A DNA stretch of 64,000 nt from Ailanthus altissimus (lineage: Eukaryota > Streptophyta > Magnoliopsida > Sapindales > Simaroubaceae), in assembly GCA_946807835.1 (NCBI GenBank), contig OX327683.1, positions 4,531,001 to 4,595,000 of the forward strand, written 5' to 3'. Positions 25,023 to 36,556 of this stretch are shown piece after piece (position 1 is the first letter of the stretch; each line of letters opens with the position of its first letter). The notes beneath the pieces were generated by a model. The model saw only the letters and a program-made list of their open reading frames with translations, had not been told where the DNA came from and ran no database searches. A program made the translations under genes and the position numbers.

Positions 25023-25949
25023 AGCATTTTCAATAAGTGCTCTGCTTTGTTTTTGGTTTTGTTTGGGACATGTTATTTATACTTTGTAGAATTGGTTTTT
25101 GAAAATAATCGATCTAACCAGTATACTAGGTAACCTTGACAAAAACAGAAGAACCAGCCAAGAGGCTCTAGGAGAGGGAATAAACTCCAATTTTGATAAA
25201 AGTTCCAATTACAACTTCTAAGCACATGCTTCATTCTTGTTTGCAGAATCACATAGTATTGTTAACTTCTGAAGAGAGCAAATGATACACTTGAAGGATT
25301 ATTATTATTATTTATAATTATTTTCATTGTTTTTAAATTGACACATTTGCTTTTATGGATCTTCATATTGCCCTGAATCCTGATTGGTAGTGGAAGAAAT
25401 TGTGGAATCTTTTACATGTTTTTGCAGCACATGGAAATTATACTTTTTAACTTGTTGGGGGTTCAGAGACGGGAGATTTATACATAGGGACTATGCCATG
25501 ATTATGTAGGTTCCTTGTCATACACGGTGACAGGGTCAGTTAACCCTCAACCTAGAAACAGTGACATTTCATTGTTGATTGAAGTCTCTGAATATTAAGA
25601 TATGAATGGTTTCTTTCAGTAGAGTGAAGGCATATTCAAACGTGGAACATAATAATAGAGAATTAGTAAGAGATGCAGAAAATAGTGGTTCTTTTGGGGG
25701 GGAAATTGCAGTTGGTATGCCTTAATTTGGTGATCTGTAAATTTGGACAGTTCCAAGATTGGGCAAAGATTAAGTGAATAGAAACATGATAAAGTACCCT
25801 GTTGGATGATTAAAATTGTCTACAACTAGTAAGTTGTGTGTTTATACTATAATAACTGGCACATGCTTTAATTTTTTTAATAGTATGATAGTTTGGATCG
25901 CATTTATTTATAGATGTTTGGGAATATGTCTTAAAAATCATTATAAAGT

Positions 25950-26085
25950 ATTGGAAACCTTGTTTTATGCATAGGTGTATACAGTTACTACGAAGAACGT
26001 AAGATATCAAAATCAAGTAATGGAAATCCTGTTTTATGCATAGGTATATATGGTTACTTGGAAGAACTTTAGATATCAAAATAAC
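25950..26085 (+). repeat. Tandem duplication, ~69-bp unit
   Basis: Both units contain tggaaa, then gttttatgcataggt, ggttac/agttac, gaagaac and agatatcaaaat. They begin near 25951 and 26020. Confidence 0.8.
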
Positions 26086-26600
26086 TAAAGCTCACTGCAG
26101 TGAAGTACAGAGTGATAGAGGCAGCTCTGAATGAAGAAAACAGCACGTCATCCAAGTTAGAGAAGATAGTGACTGGTGAGAGGGGAAGTGATAAACTCAA
26201 TTCTAAGACAAATAGGTTTTTCAATATTGTTTATTGTTTGTATACAGTAGGAAATACAGAAATGAAAGTAAAAATAACAAAATAATAATCTCACTTAGAA
26301 GTCCTATTCCTGCTTCTGACCTGAGACTTGGATTCAGATATGAAATATCTCCTAATGTGCAATACAGCTCAAGTCTTAAGAGATCCACTAATGTTTGCCA
26401 TTGTGGAGGCTTGCAAAATTGAAGACGATGCCACAAGTTGATGAAAGATTTGAGCAAGTTGATTTTGGGACATATATGCATAATCATGGAAAGATTTGTT
26501 CAATAACTGGCGGAAATGACCCTTGGGGAGGGTCCAGAGGTGGAAATGTGACTTGAATCACAACAAGGGCAAATTTTATTCTCATTTTATGTACTTGGTC

Positions 26601-27785
26601 TGACTTAATCAAGTTCTGTTTCTGTTGCACATCTGAATAGTTATTGTGGTTTGATAGTGAAAAATCTCCCAGGCTTTAGAGAATACACAACTTTATAATC
26701 TAGTCTGTTGCTTTTGCTATGAACATTCATCAACAAGTACTCCTTTCCTGAACTTGTGTCAAGGCTTTGCTGTTGAGACTGAGCTTTCTGAGTCATTACC
26801 CATTTAGGTTTTCTGAAAGCTGATCAGTAACCTCTCTAGACATAGTGGCTAGCTGTATATCCACTCAGTGCATGTATTTTCTTGTGGCTGAAGCCTGGAG
26901 GTTGCATCAAACTAACTTATTTAGACAAGTTTTATTTGGATTGCTAATGTCTTTTATTTTCGTTTGGCAAATTCCACTGACTGCAACTTCATTTTGATGT
27001 TGATTTTGAGCCTCTCTGCACATGTCCTTCGGATTCATTATTGTCATAAAAGTCCTTTTCATAAAAGCATACAATGTTAGGGATCTCTAACCTTATATTC
27101 ACACTTTTTTCCCCAAATTTTTTGTGTACATTTCAAGTTTTGTACTCTTTTACAAATTTTAAATATGTTTTAAACTTTTATGTCACTTTTTTTTTTTCAA
27201 TTTTGCACAACAAGTTTCAAGTATTTTGTTTATGAGATAACATGTTTGTGAAGTTATAAATACATACTATAGCAAAGTCCAAGGTTTATGTCACTTTATG
27301 TAAGGCTGGGCAAGAAAATTCAAATCAATTGGTATTCAATTGGTTTGGTTTAAAATCGAAAAAATATATTTAAAATAAGTTAAAATTTTTATAAAAAACG
27401 CAAGTCAAATTGAATTAAATTAAACTGAATTAATTTGATTGAATTTATAATGTTTAATAAAATCTATGAATTCATTTGATCTAGAATTAAATTGAACCAC
27501 CTCTAATTTTATAACATTACCCTTAAAAAAATTAACACTTTTTTTTTTCAAAACCTAACTCGTTGCGATTAATGTTAGTCAACATTGTGATAATTGTATG
27601 GGTCAATGTGATATTTCCAAAACGAATAATTTAGTCATAATGATAAAGTTGAATGGGATTATTATAGATTACTCTTTTACAAATGGAGTCATATTCTAGT
27701 ACTAGTTTGTTTGGTGTTGTCATGCTTTTGCTTAGTTTATTTAATAAAGTGTAGTTATTATTTGATCATAAATAAATTTTAGACA
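26601..27785. other. Spacer, no gene recognised
   Basis: Transitional sequence between the ARM gene flank and AT-rich repeats. No coding region, RNA gene or structured repeat that I can support. Confidence 0.5.
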
Positions 27786-27971
27786 AGTAATATTATATTT
27801 ATTAAATATTATCATAAAATTTTAATTTTGAATGTATTAAATAATTATTAAATAGTAAAATTATGTAATGTATAATTTTAAAAGTTATATTATTTCACAA
27901 TTCAATAATTATTTGACACATTAATCTGGAATGAAAATTTTGTTATAACATTTGAAAAGTGTAACATTACT
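27786..27971. mobile_element. MITE-like foldback element (copy 1)
   Basis: About 186 bp in which the left half (agtaatattatatt, then attaaataattattaaat) is an imperfect reverse complement of the right half (caataattatttgacacatt, then taacattact). The whole unit folds on itself with ~80-bp arms. Similar units at 28110-28288 and 35415-35572 suggest a dispersed family. No clear target duplication was identified. Confidence 0.6.
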
Positions 27972-28109
27972 CATTAATAATTTAATTTTGTTATTAAGTT
28001 CATTGCATTAAAAATTCCTTTAGTATTACTATATTGTAGTTTTAAAGACATAATTATTGTGTAGTGAAAGTAACAATTATCAAATAAAAATAGGCAAGTA
28101 TTTAATTTG

Positions 28110-28288
28110 AATAATATTATATTTTTTAAAATTTTTTATTTTTAATTAATATGTTAAGTAATTATTAGGTAGTGAAATGGTACAATATTTAAAATTATTT
28201 ATTATATTATTTTATTATTTAATAATTATTTAACACATTATTCGAAATAAAATTTTTGAGATAACATGAGAGAAGTAAAGTATTATTC
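28110..28288. mobile_element. MITE-like foldback element (copy 2)
   Basis: About 180 bp with ends gaataatat and tattattct and a shared core around aataattatttaacacatt. Same architecture as the copy at 27786-27971 and separated from it by only ~140 bp. Confidence 0.55.
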
Positions 28289-28754
28289 TTGTACCAATAC
28301 TCTAAGACTAAAAGACTAAGAGTAGTATTATTCTTAATATTCACTCCAATATTTATTCATCTTTAAAGTGTTTGTTTTGAAGTGAAAGCACATATGGAGA
28401 GCCTCAAATTTTTAAACCATCTAATAAGAATAAAGAAGTGTTAAAAAATTTTATAATAAAAAAATTTGAGATTCACCCACTAAATGTTTGTGGTTGTGGA
28501 TGTTGCTAGTCAAAAAGGTGAATGGAACTAAGCTTTGTGACAATTGAAAGTAACAGACTGAAGAGTGTTATGCTTGACAACTTTGTTCCATCTAATTGCA
28601 TTTTGGTCAACAACATTCCTGAAACACTTCATCATTTGAATGCCTTCAATTAAAAGCCAACAACTTTCAATTTACTTTTGTTTTGTTTCAACAACATTTC
28701 CAAATTCTTGCCAATGGAATTGGGAAAAATGTATAACATATTTTAATATTAAAG

Positions 28755-28828
28755 ATTAGAATAACTTAATTGGTTAGAGTGTGTGGCTGTTAATTACAAA
28801 GTCTGAAGTTTAAGTTCTCCTACTAGTA
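28755..28828 (+). pseudogene. tRNA-Asn(GTT) relic
   Basis: Seventy-four bases align end to end with what I remember of plant tRNA-Asn: A-box region tggttagagtg, anticodon region ggctgttaa with GTT, and a degraded B box (gtttaagttct where GGTTCGANTCC is expected). Most differences from the functional gene are C-to-T or G-to-A, which breaks several stem pairs. It is therefore a pseudogene, or the head of a tRNA-Asn-derived SINE. I saw no A-tail or flanking duplication. Confidence 0.7.
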
Positions 28829-30072
28829 ATTTTAATTTTAATTTGTTTTTCTCACAAATCTATTATGCCAAGTTAAAATATTATTATATTAATAAATTTT
28901 AATTATAACATGTAAAATAAAAAAATTTAACTGCAGAAAATATTATATTGAAAATGAAACTGGTGAGGATCTCTTTGTTATTTTTCTAATATTTATTTTT
29001 TTTCCTTTGCAACTTTATTATGTGAACTTAAATAAAAAAAATTGGAAAAATAATTCTTTGACCCCAAGTTATATTAAAAATGACATTTTCATTTCTTTAA
29101 TTTTAAAAAATGACATTCATACTCTCTCTTGTTAATTATTTTCTCGTTAATTATTATATTGAAAATGAAACTGGTGAGGTTATCTAGTAGTTTTTATTTT
29201 TAATTTTTTCTTTTACAACTTTATTATGTCAAGTTAAAAGAAATATCATAACTTAAAGAAAAAAAAAGGGGGGAATGACTCTTTGAACCCTAGATAGAGT
29301 AAAAATGATATTTTCACCTCTTTTGTTTTGAAAAATAACATTCGTCCCCACTTATCATTTATTTTCTTATTAAATAGGTTAGAGTAAAAGACAAAAGCGA
29401 ATTTTTAAATATTTTTTTAATAAAAATAAAAAAAGGAGAAATTACTAATTGCCATTGTATCAACCATTAACTGACCAATGACCAACATTAGTATTGATTG
29501 GGTATTGATCAAACGTTGACTATCGTTAACTGTGAGACATATCAACTCACCATAGTTACACCGAACTCTAAATTCTTAGTTTATACAATAAAAATATTAT
29601 TTTTATAAATAAAATATTGGAGAAGCTAAAAAATTAATGAAAAGATTATTTGATAACATATTACAAAAGTTGTCACTTTTTTCATTAATTTTGGGACTCC
29701 TTCATTGCTCCATTGGCAAAAACAATCTTACCATAGAGTAGATTAAAAAATTTGAAGTTTGGTGATATCTACAATGAGTTGATATGATGCTAGTCAACAT
29801 TGATCAATGTCGGTCCAGGACAATCAAGGCTAGTTGATATAATGTAAATTGTGTAATACCGGATAAAATGATAATTATAAAGGTCAAATGTGGTAATTTT
29901 AGTTTACTTAGTCAATTATAAGATAAGGGTAAAATGGTTATTTTATAGGTCAAAGGTGGTCAACTAATATTTTTAATTAAAAAATAAATGAAATAGGGTA
30001 TGAATGTCATTTTTTTGAAATTAAGAGGGTAAAAATATTATTTTTACTATATATTGGAGGTCAAACAATCAT

Positions 30073-30073
<1 letters not shown>
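28829..30073. other. AT-rich spacer with repeated phrases
   Basis: No gene. Two similar ~200-bp stretches around 28930-29110 and 29155-29350 share attatattgaaaatgaaac and ctttattatg phrases, suggesting an old local duplication. Confidence 0.45.
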
Positions 30074-30113
<40 letters not shown>

Positions 30114-30281
30114 ACAAAAATTACATTAATATTATAATGTCAGATATCCTAATTTTTATATGTTAATTAATTGTAATGTGAATCCCCCCCCCCCCCCCCC
30201 CCCCCCCCCACACAAAAATTACATTAATATTATAATGTCAGATATCCTAATTTTTATATGTTAATTAATTGTAATGTGAAT
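30074..30281 (+). repeat. Poly-C tracts with duplicated 70-bp flank
   Basis: A run of 40 C (30074-30113) is followed by a 70-bp unit (30114-30183). Then come a second run of 26 C (30184-30209), two extra bases, and an identical 70-bp unit (30212-30281). The period is ~98 bp. The identical copies and very long homopolymer suggest either a recent slippage-type tandem duplication or a consensus error in the assembly. Confidence 0.95.
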
Positions 30282-32740
30282 TATGTGGTAATTATTGTAT
30301 ATTTACATATAAGTGTAATTCAATAAGCATATTAATTAGAATAATATAAGTAAGTTTGAGAATGCTTTTAAGGAAGTGCTTTTATAACAAAACACTTTGG
30401 TTATTGGTATTTTTTATAATATTTTTTTAAAACTTAGTTTGTATTTGTGACAATAATTATAAAAATATTATAATGTTTTGAATATACTTTACTATTTACT
30501 ATTTGGTAGCATTGAAAAGTACTTTGTACATCTGTAAAATATTTAAATTATAATAATATCTTTATGTGACCATTCAATAATATAAATTTTTTTTTTGTTG
30601 ACAATTGATTTATTTTTTGAAATTTAATTCAAGGGTAAATTTAATCTCAACATTGAGTCATTGGAGGCTAAATCTTGACGTGAAGAAATTAGATCTTAGT
30701 GTTAGACTTAAATTTTAAGAGAAATGTCATTTTTGTATCTAATTTTATAGATATATACCAATTTAGTTATCACTTTTTTAATATATACAATATTAGTCAT
30801 TGTATAATTTTTTTTCTATTTTTATTATCAATTTTGTCATTGAACAATTACTATTTTCGTTCGTATAGAGACTAATATGGTATATATTAAAAAAATAAGA
30901 ATTAAAATGATATATATCCATAAAATTAGAAACCAAAATAACATTTTTCTTAAATTTTAATTATAAATAAGTGTTAGTTGGTCATTGTGTTGAGCATCGA
31001 GTCTAGGGCGTCAGATCTTAGGTTCGAGGATTGTAACTTGAGTTCTAAGGATCAAATTTAAGATTCGGGTAGGCAAGTTCCTTAGGTCTTAGTGTTAGGG
31101 AATTAGGTCTTCCCACCAAATCTCATTTATGAGATCAATTTTGTTATTGCTCTCAAGTCTAAGTGATTTGTGTAATGGGGGTTAAAGATTTGTGTTCGCT
31201 CTCAAACCTAAGGTTGAGTACTAACAACTATTAGGTTTCGATTAAGGCACTATAACTTAAGTTTTAGGTCTCAAATGTCCAAATGCTAGACTCAAATCTC
31301 AAATATCTTCACATTAAGTCTTTAATACATATATTTCTAATTTAAAACTTTTTAAGTGTATTTTATAAATTCCTTCAAAAAAAGAGTGTATTTTATAAAT
31401 TATTTCTTTTTAATTTTTATAGATTATTTTGAAAAAAAATTACATAAATTCTATGAAAAAAAATCTTATTATACATCTTTTTTGTATAAAAGCACTAAAG
31501 ATGCTTTTAAAATTATAATAGTAATTTTTTTATCATGTATTTCTATTACCAGTTTTTAAACTGACACTAAGATGTATTATACAGCATTATGCTTCATACC
31601 CTGATATTATATGGTTTTCTTTCAATTTTTCTATATTATGCAAATAGAAAATTTAATAATTCATTAGGATAATTTAATTAAAAGGTAGCCTATTTCTACT
31701 AGGCTCAACCGGCTTACATATTGTCAGTCCATTTTTCACTGTTTTGAAGAAGATAGCTCACATAAACATGCCCAAAGATGTAGAGAAAGGACATTTCATA
31801 ATCAACATTAGGCCTAGTAAAAATAGCTAACTCGAATTCACTGACTTGTGGACTTTCATAAACAAATAAAAGACTTTATGAAAAGCTGAAAATATATCAA
31901 ATTATGAATTTAATTTTAATTTTAATTGATTAATGACAATACTACATAAAGAAAAGCTTCTCATAAAGTAAATGAATCCCACTCAAACTCTTCGATTAAT
32001 TAAAATAGTGGACAAATGCATTAATCACAGCTTAGAATTACGTTTCATGGCATTGCATACTTAGAAAAAAGTTGGACTTGTATCGTATACAAATAGATGA
32101 TTAAAGCATCACGAGGGATAAGAATTGGTTCATACATATAGTGGACAATTAATTAAAACTAAAAAATCATCATTGTTCATGCATACAATCCTTCATACAC
32201 TGGCATAATTTTTATTTGACAAACATTGATTTGAATAAAGTAACACAAAGATAAGAAGATAATTGACTGCAAAGGTTCTAAATTAGAAAACTTCAAAAAG
32301 TATTACGTCATCTACCAATTTCCAAAGGCCAAGTCACGAGCTAGTTCTGGTGAAAAATGCAAACCGTATAATGTGATTAGGGTTTTAATTTAGATGACTG
32401 AATCTTAATTAGGGCCCCCAAAACCTCTTTTAAACAAAAAGACTAACCCTTGTTGATAAGGCATCTAATATTATCTTAACAAACGGCCAGCTAGAATCAA
32501 ATAAGAACCTATCAATTTGAAGAAGGCCAAAATACAAAAGCAAATACTGCTAAAAAAGTTTCAATAATATCACATCTATTCCAGTGGCAATGAATCCCCC
32601 ACAAAGTTTTCAAAAAGCAAAGAGAAAAGCCAAAAGCTTAGCTAAAAGGAAACCCAAAAGGGCTACAACACAGTTGATATAGCATAGCATAGCATATTGG
32701 TTGGTGGTGATATAGAGGCCAAAGAAAAAAGAAACGGGGG
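30282..32740. other. Spacer, no gene recognised
   Basis: AT-rich. A stretch at 30640-31320 repeats short phrases such as taagtctc, gtctaag and ttaggtctt in a loosely periodic way, without a coding frame. Frames at 31356-31559 and elsewhere are low-complexity. Confidence 0.45.
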
Positions 32741-32772
32741 AGAGAGAGAGAGAGTGTGTGTGTGTGTGTGTG
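32741..32772 (+). repeat. Compound microsatellite (AG)n(TG)n
   Basis: Seven AG units run directly into nine TG units. Perfect, so likely length-variable. Confidence 0.97.
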
Positions 32773-34169
32773 ATTATGATACATAAGATAAGATGTTGAT
32801 ATAGTTATATTAGATTCTCCAAATCTCATTTACTATACTTATAATTTAAATTGTTAGATTTTAGACTTAAAATCTTCTAATTTTTATTAGATTTAAGATA
32901 TGAAATTAATGTTAAATTACAATTCAAACATGGTATGATATCATTATTACTACTATGTATTTAGACTAAAAATTTACAACATAATCATTGATTTAAGAAA
33001 TTAGAACTATAAACTTTTAATGTTAATTAGATATGAAAACCTAAAAACGACATACTTATAATTGAAATCATAAAACTTACAACTTAAATAGTTAATTTTT
33101 TTTTTTAAATTGTCAATTATCCTCTCTGGTTCTATATTTTTTTTCTCTCTCTCAATTTTTCAATAAATATCAATAAATTTATTTTTAGTACTATTTCTTA
33201 TCTTGAAAAGCGATCTATTTGCGCCTTAAATAAAGATATTAGTACTTATTAAAAATTTAAAGAAGAAAGTGGTAAATCACAAGAAAAGTAATTAATACAT
33301 TTTCTTAATTTTTTTTTTATAAAAATGATTTAATTGATGATTTACCTTATATTATAATAAATAATACTATTATATAATATTATCTTACTAATTTAATTTT
33401 ATCACTTTGAGTTTATTCATAAAGTACTATAAAATTATACTACTTAGTCTAATGACTTTTTGATTGTAGTAATAGCAAATACAATTACTCTCAAATTGAG
33501 CGTTTGTCCTAACTGCAAATTCTTGCATCAACGACAAATTCTCAATTTATGCAGTTTTTTAATTTTAGTCCAAGGTTTGAGTCCTGATAAATATTAAAAC
33601 AATGTTAATTAATTCTTTTTTTTTTGTGAGAGTTTTTATTTCTTGTTATGGATCTTTTTTTTCTTACGATAAAGTTACATTTTTTAACATATATTTAAAT
33701 ATTTAAGTAAGAAAACATAATCCTAATTGTTGTATAATTATATAATTAATATTTGATGGAATATTAATGTTACAAAAATAATATTCATAGAATTACAAAT
33801 TAGAAAGGGAGGAGGAGAAAAAATTGTAGTGATGGTTAACTAGAGGTTGATGGAATGGAGTGGGTGACAGACCCACGTGAGAGACCCACCACCACCACTA
33901 CCACCACTTTTACTATCAACTATATATCATCACCACCAGCACCAGCACCACCTTTCTTCTTCTTCTTAATAAGGCCAGTGGATTTCTTGGTTGGCTTCAT
34001 ATCAACGCTAACAGCCAAAACAACCCAACCAACAGCAATAAAAACCAACATATACCCCCTCAACAAAAACAAAATAACAATAAAGTGAAAGCACAAAAGA
34101 AAAAAGAAAAAAAAACACACCCAAAAAGCAAAATTAAAATTTCTTAAGAGGTTACTATCATTAACTCAT
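32773..34169. other. AT-rich region upstream of the trihelix gene
   Basis: No coding region. A (CCA)n-like stretch at 33886-33950 and A-rich sequence at 34085-34140 lie in the presumptive distal promoter. tatatat at about 33920 is TATA-like but its role is unproven. Confidence 0.45.
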
Positions 34170-34505
34170 TTGACAAAGTGCCCACTTTTTCTTCTTTCTT
34201 GCTTTGCCCTTCACTACCCCCCCTTTTTTTTTTCTCTCCTTCCTTCCTCCCTCTTTTGCTTGGCCACTAATTCTAATCTTAAGTTCCTTACCCTTTTCCT
34301 TTTTCACCATCACCTCTTCTTTAATGCTAGTGGTTCTCTCTATTTCTCTATTGCTTGCAACAAACAAACCAAACCCTAAGCTTAAACTTGTTTCTAGCTG
34401 CTGCTGCTGCTGCCCCTCATGAATACATGTATGTTTCTGTCAACTGTTAAAAGATTACAGTAAAATTATTAAAATTGTCTGTTGTTTTTATGATTATGAG
34501 GAGAG
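34170..34505 (+). promoter_or_regulatory. CT-rich leader of the trihelix gene with a small upstream ORF
   Basis: A pyrimidine-rich block (34188-34260, 34300-34350), common in plant 5' leaders, precedes the start codon. A (CTG)n run lies at 34397-34413. A 14-codon upstream frame (ATG at 34419, stop ending 34463) would sit in the mRNA if transcription begins above it. ttgtttctag just before the CTG run could be a 3' splice site, so a leader intron is also possible. The transcription start is not determinable by eye. Confidence 0.4.
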
Positions 34506-36488
34506 ATGGACAAAGAAACTAACAACCAAGACAACCCATCTCTCCTCAACCCTAATAATAACAATACAAACAAAGAAGATCAATCTCCCAAGAAACCATA
34601 TGGTGGTGCTGGTGGCAACAATGATAGATTGAAAAGAGATGAATGGAGCGAAGGAGCGGTTTCGAGCTTGCTGGAGGCTTATGAATCCAAATGGGTGCTT
34701 AGAAATAGAGCTAAACTCAAGGGGCATGACTGGGAGGAAGTTGCTAGGTATGTGTCAGCTCGTGCTAATAACACCAAGTCATCAAAAACACAAACGCAGT
34801 GCAAGAACAAGATTGAGTCCATGAAGAAGAGGTACAGATCAGAGTCTGCTAATGCTGATGGGTCATCTTGGCTTCTGTATCCCCGCCTTGATCTTTTACT
34901 ACGCGGAAGCAGTGCTGCAGCAGCAGCAGCGCAACAACCGCCGCCCCCACCACCACCCCCACCCCCGCCACCGCTCCAGCAGCAGGCTCAGCATGTCAAT
35001 TCTCCTTTGATGTTGCTGGAGCCGGAGCAGTCTCCGGCGCAGCCCCAACCGCCGCCGCATCCGGCTGATGATGCTGCTGCCACGCCTCATCAGCCACAAA
35101 CTGGAACCACACGAAACTCACATGGGTCCAATGGGGTTGATCATAGAATGGCCAAGGTCAGTATGAGCATTGCAAATATCTTTGATTAACTGTTGGGGAA
35201 TTAAATGCAATAATTAGTTTCTATCTACAGTTTGGTTAATTAATTATAAATAGAAAATCTTAGTTATAGTTTTCTCATTTGGCCTGATAATTTGATAAAT
35301 TTGAAGGAAAGTCGAAGTTTAATTCTCTCTTAATTGCTTTAGTATGCTTATAAAAATGTTTAATTAATACTCTCTTTTAGTTTTACTTGTGATGATTTAG
35401 TTTTGAAGAAATTAAAATGGTATTCTAAATTTTTATTTCAAATAATTGAATAATGAAATAGTACAATATGTAATTTTAAAAGTTTTACTATTTTATTGTC
35501 TAATAATTATTTAACATATCAATTTGTAATAAAAAAATTTAAAATATCATTTCAAAGTGTAGTATTATTTTTTAACAAGATATAAAATCAAATTCATATT
35601 TAACATTTAATCACAAATTTATTCTGAGATTTTATTTCAGTTTTATACCCTATTAGGAAAGGCATGCATCCAAGCAGGACAAGTTGCTAAAGGGAACATA
35701 TTTCAACTTCAAAAGTTATTCTTCTTACAAATCCTGGCATTCTCATTGTTTCTTTTAAGTGCATGGGAATAGTGACATAGTTTTTTTTTTTTTGGGGGGG
35801 GGGTGGGGGTGGTGGGGGGGTGCAATGTTAAGATTATGGGCTAGTAAAATTTGATATCCTATTTGTTAATGTTTGAATGAAATGATTAGAAATGGGGTTA
35901 TTGAAGTCAAACAAATACAAAAATAATAGTCTATCAATTGCTTCTAAAGGGTTGTCAACATTTTATAAACCATTTCATACTCTAAAAAAATGTTATAAAT
36001 CTATCAAGTGCAATTGTTCACTTTTTTTTTTCTTTTTTAAAAAAGAACTTTTTTGTATCATAAGAAAATTAATTATTCATATAGAAATATAATATGTTAA
36101 TTATTCATCTAAACAGGAAGATGGGGCATCAGACAAGAAAGACATGGATACAAGTAGCAGCACACCAGCTGTATACAGTGAGAAGGAGAAATTAAGGTCC
36201 AAGAAATTGAAGATGAAAGTGGAGAGAAAGAAGAGGCAAAAAAGGGAAGAATGGGAAATAGCTGAAAGCATTAGGTGGCTGGCAGAAGTAGTGGTGAGAT
36301 CAGAGCAAGCAAGGATGGACACAATGAGGGAGATTGAGAAAATGAGAGCTGAAGCTGAGGCCAAGAGAGGAGAATTGGACCTCAAAAGAACTGAGATTAT
36401 TGCCAATACCCAGCTGGAGATTGCCAAGCTATTTGCAGCCAATTATGGTAAAGGGGTTGATTCTTCCTTAAGAATTGGAAGAAATTGA
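34506..36488 (+). CDS. Trihelix transcription factor, SIP1-like clade, two exons
   Basis: Exon 1 is 34506-35156 and exon 2 is 36117-36488, joined in phase 0 across a 960-bp GT-AG intron (donor AAG|GTCAGT, acceptor AACAG|GAAG). The product is 340 residues. Residues 45-133 form the trihelix DNA-binding domain (EWSEGAVSSLLEAYESKW, then GHDWEEVARYVSAR, then QCKNKIESMKKRYR), with Trp47 and Trp76 in helices 1 and 2 and Ile103 where the classic third Trp would be. An Ala/Gln/Pro-rich linker follows, with 13 prolines in a row near 145-157. Exon 2 encodes a lysine-rich nuclear-localisation-like stretch (about 246-260) and a long coiled coil ending ELDLKRTEIIANTQLEIAK, the signature C-terminus of this clade. 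Expected role: nuclear DNA-binding regulator acting as a dimer. The target is not predictable. Reading past the donor would give a 227-residue form truncated before the coiled coil. Confidence 0.93.
35415..35572. mobile_element. MITE-like foldback in the trihelix intron (copy 3)
   Basis: Shares the core phrases gaataatgaaatagtacaat, taataattatttaacatat and agtgtagtattatt with the copies at 27786-27971 and 28110-28288, and folds on itself in the same way. Ends are approximate. Confidence 0.5.
35794..35820 (+). repeat. G-rich tract with G-quadruplex potential
   Basis: Ten G, T, five G, T, two G, T and seven G directly follow a run of 13 T. It is on the transcribed-gene sense strand inside the trihelix intron, so it could fold in the pre-mRNA. 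It is also a typical site for sequencing error. Confidence 0.8.
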
Positions 36489-36550
36489 GGCTTAATTAGT
36501 TGTTGTAGCTAATTAACATATATGGTACTTTTGTTGTATTACATTTTTCC

Positions 36551-36556
36551 AATAAA
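36551..36556 (+). terminator. Polyadenylation signal AATAAA of the trihelix gene
   Basis: AATAAA lies 63 bases after the trihelix stop codon, in U-rich sequence with ttgtgtat downstream. This is the usual arrangement of a plant near-upstream element. Confidence 0.6.

Larger units (their letters stand above)
22660..26600. other. ARM gene 3' flank, non-coding
   Basis: Less AT-rich than most spacer here. It contains several diverged tandem duplications (23036-23405, 24811-25022, 25950-26085), a short one of ~30 bp at 22950-23010, and a (CT)n run at about 23819-23838. T-rich sequence follows the ARM stop and probably includes its polyadenylation region, but no single clear AATAAA signal is visible. 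Frames such as 23368-23574 fall inside a tandem duplication and show no family resemblance. Confidence 0.6.
35157..36116 (+). other. Intron 1 of the trihelix gene
   Basis: Starts GTCAGT and ends AACAG. It joins two frames that are both in phase and both characteristic of one family, which supports the splice. It contains a MITE-like foldback and a G-rich tract. Introns in this position are plausible for the family, but I cannot confirm the site from memory. Confidence 0.88.

Noticed and set aside
26100..26487. Overlapping short frames on both strands
   Set aside because: Mutually overlapping, short, no family resemblance.
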